Shown: one piece after another, positions 44,653 through 45,604 of the stretch
Layout of the letters: every line of letters begins with the position of its first letter
How positions within the stretch are numbered: the stretch's first letter is position 1
Source of the DNA: an uncultured Verrucomicrobiota bacterium
Lineage (GTDB): Bacteria > Verrucomicrobiota > Verrucomicrobiia > Limisphaerales > UBA9464
Assembly (NCBI GenBank): GCA_903842505.1
Contig: CAIMMI010000307.1
Location: 1-45,604 of the forward strand
Length of the DNA: 45,604 nucleotides
Direction of reading: 5' to 3'
Translations under genes and position numbers: made by a program
Notes under the pieces: model-generated
The model's input: only the letters and a program-made list of their open reading frames with translations
The model's database searches: none
Told to the model about the DNA's origin: nothing

Positions 44653-45527
44653 CAGCGTCTGGGATGGAGATCGGTGCGGATCAGCCCGAGAGGACTCTTG
44701 ACCTGCCCCATGCGCTCCTGGCGGACATGGAGATAGTTGGCGGTGGTGGAAAGGTAGGCGTGGCCGAGGAACTTCTGGACGAGGGTGATCTCGACGCCGT
44801 TCTCGATGAGATGAGTGGCGAAGCTATGGCGCAACCCATGGATGCCGCACTTGGCCGGGAGTTGGGCGCGCTTGCGGGCCCGGTAGTAGATGTTCTGAGC
44901 CGTGCCCTTGCAGATGGGGTCCTGATCGGGCCCCTGGGAGAAGAGCCATTGGGCAGGGCGATGGACGCGGTACCAGGCGCGCAACTCCCGGAGGAGGTTG
45001 TCGCTGAGCGGAACGAGGCGCTCGCGACCTCCCTTGGCATGGGAGACGCGGAGTTGGAAGCGCTTGGAGTCGATGTCGGCGATACGGACGTGGACGGCTT
45101 CGGAGAGGCGGAGACCGCAGCCATAGACGGTCATGAGGAAGGCGCGAGCGAGAGGATCGCCGTCGGTGCCGATGGTGAGGAGGCGCTCGACCTCGTCGGG
45201 GCTGAAGACGCGTGGAAGCTGGAGAGGGCGCCGCGGGGTCCGGATGCCTGAGAAGAGGACGGCGACGTCCTGATGGAGGAAGAGTCCGTAGAAGGCCCTG
45301 AGGGACTTGATGGCGAGGGTGACGGAGCAGTCGGAGAGCTTGCGCTCCTGAATGAGGTGGAGTACGAACGAACTAATCTCGGGGCGACCGAGGGCATCGG
45401 GAGACGCCTTGTGGAAGCGGGCCAGATCCGCGACCCAATGGATATAGGTCTGGACGGTGCGCTCGGAGAGCTGGCGCAAGGTGAGGTGATCGATGAATTT
45501 TTGCCGTAGTGGCGTAATGGTTTTCAT
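44652..45527 (-). CDS. Tyrosine recombinase associated with IS91-type transposase
   Basis: The 291-residue phage-integrase-type recombinase has a core-binding domain (residues 5-90, TVQTYIHWVADLARFH) and a catalytic domain. The catalytic Arg is in GCGLRLSEAVHVRI, the H-x-x-R in [13 protein letters not shown], and the Tyr in TTANYLHVRQ. The IntI-specific insert is absent, so it is not an integron integrase. IS91-type transposases in many phyla carry such a partner directly upstream. Starts at ATG 45527, with a perfect hairpin a few bases away. Confidence 0.93.
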   Translation of the reverse strand: MKTITPLRQKFIDHLTLRQLSERTVQTYIHWVADLARFHKASPDALGRPEISSFVLHLIQERKLSDCSVTLAIKSLRAFYGLFLHQDVAVLFSGIRTPRRPLQLPRVFSPDEVERLLTIGTDGDPLARAFLMTVYGCGLRLSEAVHVRIADIDSKRFQLRVSHAKGGRERLVPLSDNLLRELRAWYRVHRPAQWLFSQGPDQDPICKGTAQNIYYRARKRAQLPAKCGIHGLRHSFATHLIENGVEITLVQKFLGHAYLSTTANYLHVRQERMGQVKSPLGLIRTDLHPRR

Positions 45528-45530
45528 TCA

Positions 45531-45550
45531 CCCGGAGCGTGTGCTCCGGG
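45531..45550. repeat. Perfect hairpin upstream of the IS91-type recombinase
   Basis: CCCGGAGC-GTGT-GCTCCGGG is an 8-bp stem with a 4-nt loop. A second hairpin, CGAAGCC / GGCTTCG, follows at about 45574-45598. They precede the recombinase gene and could be part of the element's ter end or a regulatory stem. Confidence 0.6.
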
Positions 45551-45604
45551 AGGCCCATGTCGTCCACTGCGGCGAAGCCCCCCCGCGCAGCGGCTTCGTT
45601 CAAC

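Larger units (their letters stand above)
43393..45604 (-). mobile_element. IS91-type element (transposase plus tyrosine recombinase), truncated by window edge
   Basis: The two genes overlap by one base and share orientation, as in IS91-type elements. The ori end is expected in 43111-43392 and the ter end beyond or near 45604. The element lies directly after the integron cassette. Boundaries are not resolved. Confidence 0.7.

Overview
The window is about 45.6 kb of GC-rich bacterial chromosome. The gene mix suggests a Verrucomicrobiota member (Limisphaerales/Pedosphaera-like). It includes a prepilin-like protein with an H-X9-DG motif, a LamG lipase-like fold protein, a DUF1080 hydrolase, a giant FG-GAP/ASPIC-UnbV protein, squalene-hopene cyclase and an integron integrase with a long N-terminal extension. 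That placement is inferred from gene families; no rRNA or tRNA gene was seen to confirm it.

Layout. (1) 0.2-7 kb: SUI1-domain factor, serine acetyltransferase plus GNAT acetyltransferase, a LamG gene broken by one in-frame TGA, a Tm-1-like protein, a RodZ-like HTH membrane protein and a DegT aminotransferase. (2) 6.8-14.4 kb: DUF2959 lipoprotein and squalene-hopene cyclase on the minus strand; pseudopilin, EI24 membrane protein and two tandem DUF5009/HGSNAT-like membrane acyltransferases on the plus strand; then a VapBC-type pair. (3) 14.5-21 kb: seven minus-strand genes read as NIPSNAP lipoprotein, SET-domain protein, aldose epimerase, EboD-like sugar-phosphate cyclase, LuxE, LuxC, QueD. This is a fatty-acid-reductase pair without luciferase. 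(4) 21.4-30 kb: FG-GAP/CRTAC1-like exported protein, ABC-F ATPase, a second VapBC-type pair, MtnA, DUF1080 lipoprotein and a strong terminator. (5) 30-33.6 kb: an NtrC-type sigma-54 activator with its histidine kinase, divergent from an orphan receiver protein that has a near-consensus sigma-54 promoter upstream. (6) 33.9-40.5 kb: aconitase followed by four genes whose stop and start codons overlap (SDR, epimerase, TPR, RsmB-like methyltransferase). (7) 40.5-45.6 kb: mobile region with a 170-bp tandem repeat, an integron (intI, attI, one 468-bp cassette with a foldable attC) and an IS91-type transposase paired with a tyrosine recombinase, running to the window edge.

The intergenic spaces carry several dispersed repeat families. 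One contains runs like GAAACTTGAAACTTGG and is present as two ~150-bp copies in opposite orientation at ~5.0 and ~21.1 kb, with fragments elsewhere. Others are palindromic elements, an 8-bp minisatellite and the 170-bp tandem unit. Some of these repeats run into possible gene starts and have produced false N-terminal extensions.

The most striking sequence-level observation is the integron. The 5' end of the cassette (TTAGCC after the G of the attI crossover) and its attC R'' box (GGCTAAC) are exact complements. That is what is expected of a cassette inserted by IntI, so the 123-codon lipoprotein gene between them is a captured cassette gene of unknown function.
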